NCBI RefSeq assembly: GCF_002564465.1
Contig: NZ_NUUX01000006.1
Location: 1-64,000 of the forward strand
Length of the DNA: 64,000 nt
Direction of reading: 5' to 3'
Origin: Bacillus sp. AFS088145
GTDB lineage: Bacteria > Bacillota > Bacilli > Bacillales > Bacillaceae_G
Shown here: positions 43,213 to 54,182 of the stretch, piece after piece
Position numbering within the stretch: position 1 is the stretch's first letter
Layout of the letters: each line of letters opens with the position of its first letter
Translations under genes and position numbers: made by a program
Notes under the pieces: generated by a model
Database searches by the model: none
Told to the model about the DNA's origin: nothing
Seen by the model: only the letters and a program-made list of their open reading frames with translations

Positions 43213-44160
43213 ATGGCAAATATTAACGATATTGCAAGATTAGCAGGTGTATCGGTCTCTACTGTTTCTAGAGTCCTAAACAATTATAAGTATGTTGCTA
43301 GTGATAAACGTGAGGCAGTTCTGAAAGTTATTGAAGAAATGAACTATACACCAAATAAAAATGCAATTGATTTAATTCGAGGAGAAACACGGACAATTGG
43401 GGTTATTCTCCCATATAACAACAATCCAGCATTTGATCAAATATTAAACGGTATACTGAACAAGGCATTAGAGAAAGATTTTTTGATAACGGTGCTTCCT
43501 TCAAATTATCGTAAAGAAAAAGAAATGGAGTATTTGCAAAAATTAAAAAGCAAGCTGTATGATGGCATCATTATCACTTCACGAGCAAATGATTGGGAAA
43601 CAATCATTCCGTTTAGCCAATTTGGTGCAATCGTAGCTTGTGAATATACGCAACACGAGGAAATTGGCTGTTCCTATATGGACCGCTATTCTTCGTATTT
43701 GGATGCTTTTCAATTATTAAAAAACAAAGGGCATGATGTGGTAGCATTCACAACTGCTAGGCTAGAAAGCAACAGCACGAAGCAAATGATTGCTGCTTAT
43801 ATTGAAATATTTGGTGAACTACAACCTGAATACCATCTCACAGATTGTCATTGCTTAGAAGACGGATATGAAGCAGCAAAGAAATTTCTACAATTACAAA
43901 AAAAGCCGACTGCTATCTATGCAAATGGGGATGAAGTAGCTGGTGGAATGTATTTATACGCAAAGTCGCAACAATTGAATATCCCTACTGATTTAGCAAT
44001 CATTGGCCAAGAAAATCAACCAATTGGAATAGGTATGGGAATTTCTACAGTGGATCATCAATTAACAAAAATCGGTGAACAAGCTTGTAGCCTTGTAATA
44101 GCGAAATCTAGAGAAAAAGTAAAAATACCATATCGAATTATAGATAGAGATTCTATTTAA
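43213..44160 (+). CDS. LacI-family transcriptional regulator (second)
   Basis: I start at ATG 43213 after TGGAGGTG; the longer frame from 43183 is not supported. The 315-residue protein starts with the helix-turn-helix ANINDIARLAGVSVSTVSRVL, a hinge NYTPNKNAIDLIRGETRTIG and an effector-binding domain with IYANGDEVAGGMYLYA and IIGQENQPIGIG. It is followed 46 bp later by a HAD phosphatase gene, which suggests sugar-related regulation. No matching operator was found nearby. Confidence 0.9.
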   Translation: MANINDIARLAGVSVSTVSRVLNNYKYVASDKREAVLKVIEEMNYTPNKNAIDLIRGETRTIGVILPYNNNPAFDQILNGILNKALEKDFLITVLPSNYRKEKEMEYLQKLKSKLYDGIIITSRANDWETIIPFSQFGAIVACEYTQHEEIGCSYMDRYSSYLDAFQLLKNKGHDVVAFTTARLESNSTKQMIAAYIEIFGELQPEYHLTDCHCLEDGYEAAKKFLQLQKKPTAIYANGDEVAGGMYLYAKSQQLNIPTDLAIIGQENQPIGIGMGISTVDHQLTKIGEQACSLVIAKSREKVKIPYRIIDRDSI

Positions 44161-44206
44161 AGCATAATGAAAGATAAAAAAATAGAGAAAAATGTGGGGA
44201 AAGAAA

Positions 44207-44977
44207 ATGAGTAAAAAATTTATTGTTTTTGATATTGATGGAACATTACTAACGACTGAAATGAAGTTTTTAGACAGTACGAAACAAGCTTTGGTTTCTC
44301 TAAAAGAAAATGGACATGAAATCGTAATCGCGACAGGAAGAGACTACACTTCTGCAATATCCATCGTCGACGAACTCGAAATTGATACGTATGTTTTATG
44401 CAATGGGTCAGTAGGGTTTGTCCGTCATGAAAAAGCTCATGAGGAAATATTTTCGAAAGAATCTATTATGAAACTAATTGAAATTGCAATGGAAAACAAT
44501 GATCAGATTGTGTTCCAAACATTAAAAGGTGTAAAAAGACATTTTGAAGAACCTGGAGAGTCATTAACTAAGTCCTATGAAAGTCTAGGATTGATTATAC
44601 CTGACTTTGATGAGATGTATTGGAAAGAAAATTCTATTATTCAAGCTATGCTGTTTTGCAAGACTGAAGATCTTCACAAATATGATATCAACGAATTCCG
44701 ATATGTGAGTTGGCATCAATTTGGCTCAGATGTCATCCCTAGAGAAGGTTCGAAAGCAAAAACAATTTTGAAAATCGCTAAAGAAAATGGATTTAAGCGT
44801 GAAGATATCGTCTTTTTCGGAGACGGAATGAACGACATCGAACTAATGGAACATTCAGGAGTTGGCGTTGCAATGGGAAATGCTGAAACTGCGGTTAAAG
44901 AGAAAGCCAATTTAATCACAGATAGTTGCAATGAACATGGAATTTACAATGCTCTTAAGAAAATGTTATTAATCTAA
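44207..44977 (+). CDS. Cof-type HAD-IIB phosphatase
   Basis: I start at ATG 44207. The 256-residue enzyme has motif I VFDIDGTLL, motif II/III region IVIATGRDY and motif IV FFGDGMNDIELMEHSG, then the usual AMGNAETAVKEKAN end. Enzymes of this subgroup remove phosphate from sugar phosphates or nucleotides. It probably shares a transcript with the LacI regulator. Confidence 0.9.
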   Translation: MSKKFIVFDIDGTLLTTEMKFLDSTKQALVSLKENGHEIVIATGRDYTSAISIVDELEIDTYVLCNGSVGFVRHEKAHEEIFSKESIMKLIEIAMENNDQIVFQTLKGVKRHFEEPGESLTKSYESLGLIIPDFDEMYWKENSIIQAMLFCKTEDLHKYDINEFRYVSWHQFGSDVIPREGSKAKTILKIAKENGFKREDIVFFGDGMNDIELMEHSGVGVAMGNAETAVKEKANLITDSCNEHGIYNALKKMLLI

Positions 44978-45064
44978 TATGTGAACGAATTCTGTCTTTA
45001 TGTATGATATTATTTGGAAAATCGAATAATAAGCTTCAGTTAGCTCTTTATCTGGAGGACAAAT

Positions 45065-46060
45065 ATGAAGCGCACATTTAAAATAATTGGAATATGTTTA
45101 CTTATAATAATCATAGTTGGTGTTGGATCGATATTTTTATCCCCAAGGCCTGTAACATGGATTTTGAAGAAGTCTTTTGCCGGTGGTATTGAAGTAGAGG
45201 CAGCTGATTATAGTATCGCAAAACAAAAAACTACAATGGATACTGATATAGAATACTCATCAAAATATAAAAGCAGTACGTTCGATTTGATTAAATATAA
45301 AGGTAACCAAAAATACGTTCCAACCATTTTTTGGATTCATGGTGGTGCTTTTGTAGCCGGAGATAAAAATGATGTTCGAAAATATGCTACATATATAGCG
45401 AGTCATGGGTATAATGTAGTGAATATAAATTATCCTTTGGCGCCGAGTGTTGCTTATCCAATACCTCTACAACAAATCGATCAAGCTTACAAGTTTGTTA
45501 AAAAAAATGCTGGTAAATATGGACTGGATTTAAACAATATTTATATAGCTGGAGATTCAGCTGGAGCTCAGCTTACAGCACAATTTGTTAGCATTCAAAT
45601 GAATAAACACTATTCCGATACAGCTAAAATAGGTCAGAGCGTTGATCCAAATACAATTCGTGGTGCGATTCTTCTTTGTGGTCCTTATGATCTGAAAGAA
45701 GTGCAGACAAACGCTTCTTCAAGAATGATTAAATTTATGTTTAAGCGAGTTGGATGGGCCTATTTTGGAAAATACAATTGGGAAGATGAAAAGATGACGA
45801 AGGAAACATCTCTTTTAAGAAATGTACCAGAAAAATTTGTTTCAACATTTATAACTGACGGAAATACAGGTTCCTTTGAATCACAAGGTAAAAAATTTGC
45901 AACTTTACTAGAAAAAAGAACAGGTGTTAAACAAGTCTTTTATAGTAAATCAGATGGAAAACTAGGTCATGAATACCAGTTCCAAATGAACACGAAGGCT
46001 GCTCAAAATACGTTTAATGAACTACTCAACTTCTTGAATGGTACGAAAGTTTCTCAATAA
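45065..46060 (+). CDS. Membrane-anchored or secreted alpha/beta-hydrolase (HSL-type esterase)
   Basis: The 331-residue protein has a hydrophobic N-terminal segment (residues 6-24) that may be a signal anchor, the oxyanion motif IHGGAF, nucleophile Ser in AGDSAGAQ, a probable Asp in ITDGNTGSFES and His in GKLGHEYQF. This is the HSL/BD-FAE esterase layout. It would cleave short esters outside the cytoplasm. CTGGAGGA precedes the ATG. Confidence 0.82.
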   Translation: MKRTFKIIGICLLIIIIVGVGSIFLSPRPVTWILKKSFAGGIEVEAADYSIAKQKTTMDTDIEYSSKYKSSTFDLIKYKGNQKYVPTIFWIHGGAFVAGDKNDVRKYATYIASHGYNVVNINYPLAPSVAYPIPLQQIDQAYKFVKKNAGKYGLDLNNIYIAGDSAGAQLTAQFVSIQMNKHYSDTAKIGQSVDPNTIRGAILLCGPYDLKEVQTNASSRMIKFMFKRVGWAYFGKYNWEDEKMTKETSLLRNVPEKFVSTFITDGNTGSFESQGKKFATLLEKRTGVKQVFYSKSDGKLGHEYQFQMNTKAAQNTFNELLNFLNGTKVSQ

Positions 46061-46107
46061 AAAGGTGATGGGATATATTCGTTTGCTACTTACGTTCATA
46101 AAAAAAG

Positions 46108-46146
46108 AGTCTCATAAGTACTTTTACTTATGAGACTTCTTTTACT
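46108..46146. terminator. Bidirectional terminator between esterase and protease genes
   Basis: AGTCTCATAAGTA and TACTTATGAGACT form a perfect 13-bp stem with CTTT loop, with T-rich sequence after and A6 before. Confidence 0.88.
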
Positions 46147-46160
46147 TTATAAATTAAAAA

Positions 46161-48259
<2,099 letters not shown>

Positions 48260-49390
48260 CTACATCGTTATTCCCTTATCAACAATTATAATCTTTGTAT
48301 TTACATGTATCTTTGAGTCTTTTAAAGCCTCTGGCCATTTTGATTTTACTTTTTTCCAGTGTTTATATTCGTAAGAGCTAGCAAAAATACCTAAGCCGAT
48401 TGGATCTAATTCATCAGCCTGTAAATTTTTGACAAATTTATTTAAATCCTTTTCAATTGAAGATCTAATTTCCTTACTTAATTTATCAGCCATTTTGTCA
48501 CTTAACGGATAAGGTGATTGTGTAATCATAATGGGGATTGTTAATGCTATTTTAAAATCAAAATGGTTGTGAGCGAATTTGCAATCTACTTTTCGTTTAA
48601 TATCCTTTACATTAAAGTTTGTTTGTCTTAAGTTTATTAACTGGTTATTTTCCTTTTCTTTCTGACCACTAGCAAGAGTAAACATCGGGGCTAACTGGCC
48701 AGTTTTTTTTCCTTGAAGAATGCGTAATAACTGCGTTTCTTGTATGGAAAGAGTTCTTTTTATTAAAAAATTTCGATCTAACAGTGCTACACCGCTAACT
48801 TCAATTTCCCCGTCTTTAATTGACATTTTGGGTAAATAGGGTGTTATTCCTTTTTCGAACTTCATCAGATGAAACATTCGAATCGATGTTCGAAGTGTAA
48901 TATTTCGATAATCAGCAGTTTCGATTAACTGTGGGATAAAAATTGATAATCTCGGCTTATCTTTTTGTTTTATATCAACGAGTTCCGAAATAGATCCATC
49001 AAAATAAACAAGATCGGCATTTTGTCTTAATTTTGGATCACGATAGAATAAATCTAATAGAGATGTCCAAGTTTTGTTTTCAATCAATCTAGTGGTGACC
49101 AAAAAAGCTTGTAGCTTACCTGCTGTAGACACACCAGTTACCCTTGAATCAAATAAATTACGAGCTTCCCGTACGGATGAAGCATCTACCACGATCTGTT
49201 CATTTTTTTCTTCAGCTTCTTCACTAAAAACAGGGCTGGACATAAACATTTTTAGTTGTTTGTTTTGTTCATTAGTGTCGATTCCTAATATTAGTCCCAT
49301 TGTAATATCTTCAATATTTACTATTTTTTTGCACCCTGTTAAAAGCACAAGAATTAACAAGCTAATCGTTGCGATTTTTAGATTTTTCAT
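48260..49390 (-). CDS. GerC-family germinant receptor lipoprotein (second operon)
   Basis: The 376-residue protein has a lipobox LTGC (C20) and the same pattern as the protein at 33982: VNIEDITMGLILGIDTN, RVTGVSTAGKLQAFLVT, and an ending KIIIVDKGITM identical in style to VIDKGITM. It is the third gene of a leftward A-B-C operon and overlaps the permease gene by 4 bp. Confidence 0.92.
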   Translation of the reverse strand: MKNLKIATISLLILVLLTGCKKIVNIEDITMGLILGIDTNEQNKQLKMFMSSPVFSEEAEEKNEQIVVDASSVREARNLFDSRVTGVSTAGKLQAFLVTTRLIENKTWTSLLDLFYRDPKLRQNADLVYFDGSISELVDIKQKDKPRLSIFIPQLIETADYRNITLRTSIRMFHLMKFEKGITPYLPKMSIKDGEIEVSGVALLDRNFLIKRTLSIQETQLLRILQGKKTGQLAPMFTLASGQKEKENNQLINLRQTNFNVKDIKRKVDCKFAHNHFDFKIALTIPIMITQSPYPLSDKMADKLSKEIRSSIEKDLNKFVKNLQADELDPIGLGIFASSYEYKHWKKVKSKWPEALKDSKIHVNTKIIIVDKGITM

Positions 49391-50469
49391 CCAATCACCT
49401 TATTCCCTAATGAACGAATCCAAATGAAAACTAGAATAATGAACATTCCTATCGAACCATATGTAGATAATAACTGCATGTAAAGATTATTTTGTTTAAA
49501 TGTTGGGATAAAGAAACTTGTAAGAAATAAAAAAACACATGACAGGCCGATGAATAAATAATCAATTCGTTTTTGATGTAACATTTCCGCCAGATTCGTA
49601 ATACCAATCCAAATATACATAATCCAAGTTTTAGAAATAACCATTAGAAAAAGTGAAAAAAGAATGAAGTCTAATCGTTCAACGTATTGAAATTCAATGA
49701 CACTTAAAATATCTAAAACTGGTTCAAAAATCATCCTTATCTCATCAGGGCTATATACGACAAAGCAAATAATCGTAACGTATAAATAGAGAAAGGTAAT
49801 CATACCGTTTGCAATCATAACAGCTTTAAGTGCTTTTTCTTTTTCTTCTAAATAAGGATAGAGAATGAAAATAATTTCTATTCCTAAAAAGGCTGTAACT
49901 GTTGTGGGGACGGCTTTAAAAATAGGGCTCCATCCATCTTTAATTACAGGCAAAATAAAATGTATATTACTTAGCTTTAAAGTGAAAAGTAGCATAATTA
50001 AAAAAAAGATAACAATTGGAAAAATAATTTCAACATATTTTCCAATAATTTGAATACCACCTGTCACGAATTGATAAGTCGGAATTAAAAATAATACTAA
50101 AAGAATAAATAAAGAAGAATCTTGCAAAATATATGATTGGATAAACAGCACAGATCTCAAAAAAACGACAAATCCCATTCCAAGAAAGAAAAGGGTAAAG
50201 AAAATGGAAAATATCGTACCAATCACTTTCCCAAAACAATGAGTAAAGTAAGTATTAAATGAGCAGTTGGGGTCTTTTTCACGTAGTTTTACAATCGCAA
50301 TACTAATGATTAAAGAGAGTAAACCTCCTATTAACAAAGAAATCCAGCCGCTTGTTCCAGCCTTTTCTGCTAATACTCGGGGTAAAGAAATCACCCCAAT
50401 TCCAACTTGTACACCAAATATTAATAAAACAAATTGAACAAACGTAATTCTAGGTGCGATCTGTCTCAT
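49387..50469 (-). CDS. GerB-family germinant receptor permease-like subunit (second operon)
   Basis: I start at ATG 50469 after AGAGGAAATAAC; an earlier frame start at 50526 lies inside the upstream gene. The 360-residue protein has ten membrane segments with FVQFVLLIFGVQVGIGVISLPRVLAEKAGTS, matching the paralogue at 32888 along its length. The segment DILSVIEFQYVERLDFILFSLFLMVISKTW is nearly identical in both. Confidence 0.92.
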   Translation of the reverse strand: MRQIAPRITFVQFVLLIFGVQVGIGVISLPRVLAEKAGTSGWISLLIGGLLSLIISIAIVKLREKDPNCSFNTYFTHCFGKVIGTIFSIFFTLFFLGMGFVVFLRSVLFIQSYILQDSSLFILLVLFLIPTYQFVTGGIQIIGKYVEIIFPIVIFFLIMLLFTLKLSNIHFILPVIKDGWSPIFKAVPTTVTAFLGIEIIFILYPYLEEKEKALKAVMIANGMITFLYLYVTIICFVVYSPDEIRMIFEPVLDILSVIEFQYVERLDFILFSLFLMVISKTWIMYIWIGITNLAEMLHQKRIDYLFIGLSCVFLFLTSFFIPTFKQNNLYMQLLSTYGSIGMFIILVFIWIRSLGNKVIG

Positions 50470-50470
50470 G

Positions 50471-51904
50471 TTATTTCCTCTTTTTTTGATTCGTAATGTG
50501 ATGATTGAAAAGAATTGATAATGCACTGTTTTGAAATTTCTTCTTTAACTGTTTAAAGTTCATAGGAGAAAACGGCTGACTAAAGGATTCATGATAGCTA
50601 GATAATTTCAATCCGTGAGCGATAATGATCATTGTACTAGCAATGATTCCAATAATTCCAAATAATGAAGCCATAATCATAATAGGGAATCGTAAAATGC
50701 GTAAGCTTGAAGCCATGTCGTAATTAGGAATAATAAAAGATGAAATAGCAGTTAATGCTACGACAATTACCATAATATTACTCACTATCCCAGCTTGAAC
50801 GGCGGCTTGACCAATAACAATTCCTCCAACAACCCCTACTGTAGTACTAATTGGAGTAGGAAGGCGAATAGCTGCTTCTCTTAACATTTCAAGAGTTATT
50901 TCCATAATGATTGCTTCTACAAGCGGATCAAAGGGAACATTAGCACGCGATTCACCAATCGATATAATTAATTTTAATGGAACTACTTCATAATTAAATG
51001 ACACGATTGAAATATAGATTCCAGGTAAATAAAGCGTAATGAAAAGAGCGATTATTCGTAATAAAAAAATAAAAAATGTTATAACTGGCCTATTTGATGA
51101 GTCATCAATACTTTTAAAAAATGAAATAAATGATCCAGGCAAAATAATGACTTCAGATGATCGATCTAATACGATCACAACTTTTCCTTTTTGGATCGCT
51201 TCTGCTGCATTATCAGGTCTTTCTGTCGTGACAAGCTGTGGAAAAAACGAAAACGGATACTTTTCCATCATTTGAGCCAATTGACTTGCGTTTAGAATCG
51301 AGTCAAATTTAATTGTAGAAAGTTTTGATTCAATCTCAGTAACTAGTTCTGGCTTAACTACATTATTTAAATAGGCGAGTGTAACACTAGTTTTATTTTT
51401 TATACCAATTTTCGTTTCTTTGAATAATAAATCGCGACTCTGAATTAAACGGCGAAGCAACCCCAAATTAGTTTCAATAGTCTCCACAAATGAAATTTTT
51501 GAACCTTTAATCGAATTATCGATACTTGGTAAAGAAAAGGGACGTTTAGGAAAATCCTCAACAGTATATAGAAATGCTTTTACTTCTCCGTCAATTAAAA
51601 TGACACTTTTTCCTGTAAGTAATGAATGCTCAATGTCTTCTATTTTTGTTGTAGCAGTAGTATGGCTATAAAAAAATTGAAATATGTCTTCCTTATATTC
51701 AAGAATATTTGTTGCAAACTGTTCTATTTTTTCTTTATTTACTAAGCAATCAAAATAGATGATTACACCTTTTTTCTCCCTTAATAAGATATTTTTTATT
51801 TCTAAATCTGAGGTAGGAAACAAAGATTGTAGTATTTCAATATTTGAAATTAAATTACCCTCTTGGCTAATAAAGTTAGAGCGGCGTTCTGTAGATTCCT
51901 TCAA
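50471..51904 (-). CDS. GerA-family germinant receptor A subunit (second operon)
   Basis: The 477-residue protein matches the A subunit at 31413, with the block EITLEMLREAAIRLP and STTVGVVGGIVIGQAAVQA and NPI-like end LPFSPMN-type QPFSPMN. N-terminal ligand-region residues diverge (for example RSLLRRLIQSRDLLFKETK against ALLRRFIKSRDFQIKQVE), so the two receptors may answer different germinants. It opens a leftward A-B-C operon with a sigma-G-like promoter. Confidence 0.93.
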   Translation of the reverse strand: MKESTERRSNFISQEGNLISNIEILQSLFPTSDLEIKNILLREKKGVIIYFDCLVNKEKIEQFATNILEYKEDIFQFFYSHTTATTKIEDIEHSLLTGKSVILIDGEVKAFLYTVEDFPKRPFSLPSIDNSIKGSKISFVETIETNLGLLRRLIQSRDLLFKETKIGIKNKTSVTLAYLNNVVKPELVTEIESKLSTIKFDSILNASQLAQMMEKYPFSFFPQLVTTERPDNAAEAIQKGKVVIVLDRSSEVIILPGSFISFFKSIDDSSNRPVITFFIFLLRIIALFITLYLPGIYISIVSFNYEVVPLKLIISIGESRANVPFDPLVEAIIMEITLEMLREAAIRLPTPISTTVGVVGGIVIGQAAVQAGIVSNIMVIVVALTAISSFIIPNYDMASSLRILRFPIMIMASLFGIIGIIASTMIIIAHGLKLSSYHESFSQPFSPMNFKQLKKKFQNSALSILFNHHITNQKKRK

Positions 51905-51944
51905 TGTACCTCACCTCATTCATAGTTACATATGTTACCAGTCT

Positions 51945-51975
51945 TAATTTGCACATTGTAGGTGAATACTATTCT
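51945..51975 (-). promoter_or_regulatory. Sigma-G-like promoter of the second germination operon
   Basis: On the minus strand AGAATA (51975-51970), 18 bp, then CAAATTA (51951-51945) match the sigma-G consensus at 5 of 6 and 5 of 7 positions. It lies about 40 bp before the A-subunit start. Confidence 0.5.
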
Positions 51976-52055
51976 AATTTGTAGTTAAAAGTAACTTTTT
52001 TACACTTTTTTACTTGTTAGGAACGTGTTCTGTCTGTTCTTTTACAAGAATAAAA

Positions 52056-52172
52056 ATGGATTTAGTAGCATATAAAAGACTTCCTCTACCAAAACAATTA
52101 AGAAAAATTGATGATATTTTAATCAATATCGTTAATGGAAGACATTTAAAATACGTTTTTATTAAAGAATAA
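52056..52172 (+). CDS. Very small ORF, possibly a remnant
   Basis: ATG 52056 opens 38 residues (MDLVAYKRLPLPKQLRKIDD... ending GRHLKYVFIKE). No ribosome site is evident. The amphipathic, charged pattern looks like protein, and the frame stays open upstream, so it may be the C-terminal leftover of a lost gene. I recognise no family. Confidence 0.25.
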   Translation: MDLVAYKRLPLPKQLRKIDDILINIVNGRHLKYVFIKE

Positions 52173-52284
52173 AACTATATGTTTGATAAAGTTTATTTGC
52201 TTTAACGAATGATACTCAGCCAAGTATAAATTCACCCTATAATTACCAAAATAATTAAAAAAAGCTAGTAAAAGGGTGATTAAT

Positions 52285-52467
52285 TTGAGTATCGAATTCC
52301 AGGTAGGAAAAGATTACGAAAATGGTTCAATTAAAGACGTTTTACACGATTTAGGTTTTCAAGAAGATGGTAGAGAATTTAAAAAAGACGGAAAGAGATA
52401 TAGTTATGAGGGCTGCGATAAGTATCAAAGCTATATCTTTTCAGTGACGATGAATCAATTAAATTAA
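52285..52467 (+). CDS. Small protein of unknown function
   Basis: I start at TTG 52285, six bases after AAGGGTGA. The 60-residue product is acidic and soluble (SIEFQVGKDYENGSIKDVL, DLGFQEDGREFKKDGKRYSYEG). It has neither membrane segment nor known motif. The pattern of a short beta-rich protein with its own ribosome site and a downstream terminator at 52521-52556 supports a real gene. Confidence 0.5.
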   Translation: MSIEFQVGKDYENGSIKDVLHDLGFQEDGREFKKDGKRYSYEGCDKYQSYIFSVTMNQLN

Positions 52468-52520
52468 AGTATAATAAATAGACCTAATTTGTTTTTTGAA
52501 AATTTAGCTATTCATTAAAG

Positions 52521-52556
52521 TCCTAATGAAATTTAAATTTCATTGGGATTTTTTTA
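52521..52556 (+). terminator. Terminator after the small protein gene
   Basis: TCCTAATGAAATTT and AAATTTCATTGGGA pair almost fully and are followed by seven T. Confidence 0.8.
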
Positions 52557-53043
52557 TTTCAACGACTTTATATCCCAACTTACAAAAATTCTTGCTCATT
52601 TTTCTATCGAAAATAGTCAGCTTTTTTTAGTGTTGATTTTACTACATTAAAATAACCCGCTAAGCTAGTAGATCAAGATCATGAGGATTTCTAGGTAGAA
52701 GTAAATAAGGTTTTAATTGATGGAAGTAAATCAAAAGTAAAATAAAGACAATGTAATTGACATAAAGGATGAATTATTCATCCAAACTTATTGGGGTACG
52801 AATAAACGAAGCACAGATATTAATTTTGATAATATCGTTGATGCAAACGATTTTGCAAAACCCTTCAGTTAGAGGCTATAGTAGTTTGCTTGGGTGGGAA
52901 TTGTAGGTAGTGTGATGACAAATAGGGGGGGGATTTTGCTCTCCTTTTTCCTAATATTTTCTCATAGTACCAATGAATCTTGAAGTATCAAACAAATAAA
53001 ACTTTAGAGGTATAATTAGTAGATATGCTAAATAGAATGATAC

Positions 53044-53092
53044 AAAGAACTAGTCCTAAGTAGGTTTTAATAATAGGACTAGTTCTTTTTAC
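53044..53092 (+). terminator. Terminator-like hairpin in the decayed region
   Basis: AAAGAACTAGTCCTA and TAGGACTAGTTCTTTTT form a perfect 15-bp stem with 15-base loop. No intact gene precedes it, so it may have belonged to the lost gene. Confidence 0.75.
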
Positions 53093-53128
53093 GAAAAATC
53101 GTTGTTCTATACAAGTAGGAGGGGCAAT

Positions 53129-53359
53129 ATGAACTTTACAGATTATCTAATAAATGTAAAAAAACTAAATGAAGTAAAAGCGAGTCAATATAATTATAGA
53201 CTTTCAACTTTAAAAAAATATAGAATTTATAACAATGAAAAAGTATTAAGTGTTCATATGTTAAAGAGGATTAAAAGTCTTTCCAAAGATACAACCAAAC
53301 AATATTTAAGGACGATTAATTATCATATTGAATTTTTGAATGACAACTATAGGATGTAA
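53129..53359 (+). CDS. Small basic helical protein, unknown
   Basis: ATG 53129 follows AGGAGGGG. The 76-residue product (MNFTDYLINVKKLNEVKASQ..., TTKQYLRTINYHIEFLNDNY) is basic and helical. The spacing of its helices resembles the SAM-like N-terminal arm of tyrosine recombinases (a short DNA-binding domain), but the catalytic domain is absent and I have only a pattern impression. A stand-alone DNA-binding protein or a cut-off integrase are both possible. Confidence 0.5.
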   Translation: MNFTDYLINVKKLNEVKASQYNYRLSTLKKYRIYNNEKVLSVHMLKRIKSLSKDTTKQYLRTINYHIEFLNDNYRM

Positions 53360-53485
53360 CAAATGTTTATTAATTCTAAACTTAGTTTTCTGCTCAAAAT
53401 AATGTTTGAAAGGGCACTCTAAAGGATAAAATCCTGATAGATTGTCTTTTTTTATTAAAGAGTTTTTGAAGGGGATGTAGTAAAT

Positions 53486-53992
53486 ATGAAGAATTTTTAT
53501 AGAGGAAGTATTTTATTTATTTTAATGCTTTTTATAACGAGTGGATGTAATGGAAATACACTTAATACAACTAAAATTTCAGATGAGACAAAGGTGGCGA
53601 ATGTTACGATGAACCCTTCTTTTTTTGTAGATCCATCAATTGATTTTTCAACTAACCAAATGACCTCTATTATTATTGAATTTAAAACGAAGCCTGCTGT
53701 GGTAGCTGTTAAGGAAGCAGAGGCAGCTGGAAAACAACTTACTTTGGAAGAGGCAACTAAGCAAGTAGAAGAAAGTCATGCAAAATTTCAAGAAGAATTA
53801 AAAACTCTTCTAGAAGACCAAAATGTGCCTTATACGATTAGGCATGTTTATAAGACTGCACTGAATGGTGTATCAATGGAGCTACCTGGCAAAGATATAA
53901 AACGTTTATCACAATCAACAGTGATTGCAAGAATCTATCCAAATAAAAAGGTTCATATTATGCCTCCTGTTACACCGTATAATCAGAAATAA
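53486..53992 (+). CDS. Stand-alone protease-propeptide (inhibitor I9-like) lipoprotein
   Basis: The 168-residue protein has a lipoprotein signal (SGC, C21), then a domain much like the I9 propeptide of Vpr-type subtilases: SIIIEFKTKPAVVAV, a charged helix EEATKQVEESHAKFQEELKT, YTIRHVYKTALNGVSMELPG and a final IARIYPNKKVHI. In secreted subtilases this piece folds and inhibits the protease, which follows in the same chain; here translation ends after PPVTPYNQK. It may be an independent inhibitor of a secreted protease or a truncated subtilase. Own ribosome site (AAGGGGATG) and terminator argue for a working gene. Confidence 0.75.
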   Translation: MKNFYRGSILFILMLFITSGCNGNTLNTTKISDETKVANVTMNPSFFVDPSIDFSTNQMTSIIIEFKTKPAVVAVKEAEAAGKQLTLEEATKQVEESHAKFQEELKTLLEDQNVPYTIRHVYKTALNGVSMELPGKDIKRLSQSTVIARIYPNKKVHIMPPVTPYNQK

Positions 53993-54001
53993 TAATTCAT
54001 T

Positions 54002-54042
54002 GAGTGCCTCAAAAGTTTACACCTTTTGAGGCACTCTTTTTA
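54002..54042 (+). terminator. Terminator after the propeptide-like gene
   Basis: GAGTGCCTCAAAAG and CTTTTGAGGCACTC form a perfect 14-bp stem, followed by TTTTTAAAAA. Confidence 0.88.
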
Positions 54043-54182
54043 AAAATGAAAATTTGAAAATTATAAATTACATCAAATACTATTTCATTAAAAACGATTA
54101 ATTAAACCTTTTTAATCTACAAAAACAAAATAAATTTGCTATTATGATATAAAAAAGCTAGAAGTGAAGGTGAAACAACACG

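Larger units (their letters stand above)
52468..53128. other. Low-coding region with two terminators and decayed frames
   Basis: Besides terminators at 52521-52556 and 53044-53092, the frame 52747-52872 runs 41 codons (NVIDIKDELFIQTYWGTNKR..., VDANDFAKPFS) without stop and reads like protein, as does the adjacent VEVNKVLIDGSKSK in another frame. No start or ribosome site fits. I take this as the debris of a lost gene that I cannot name. Confidence 0.35.
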
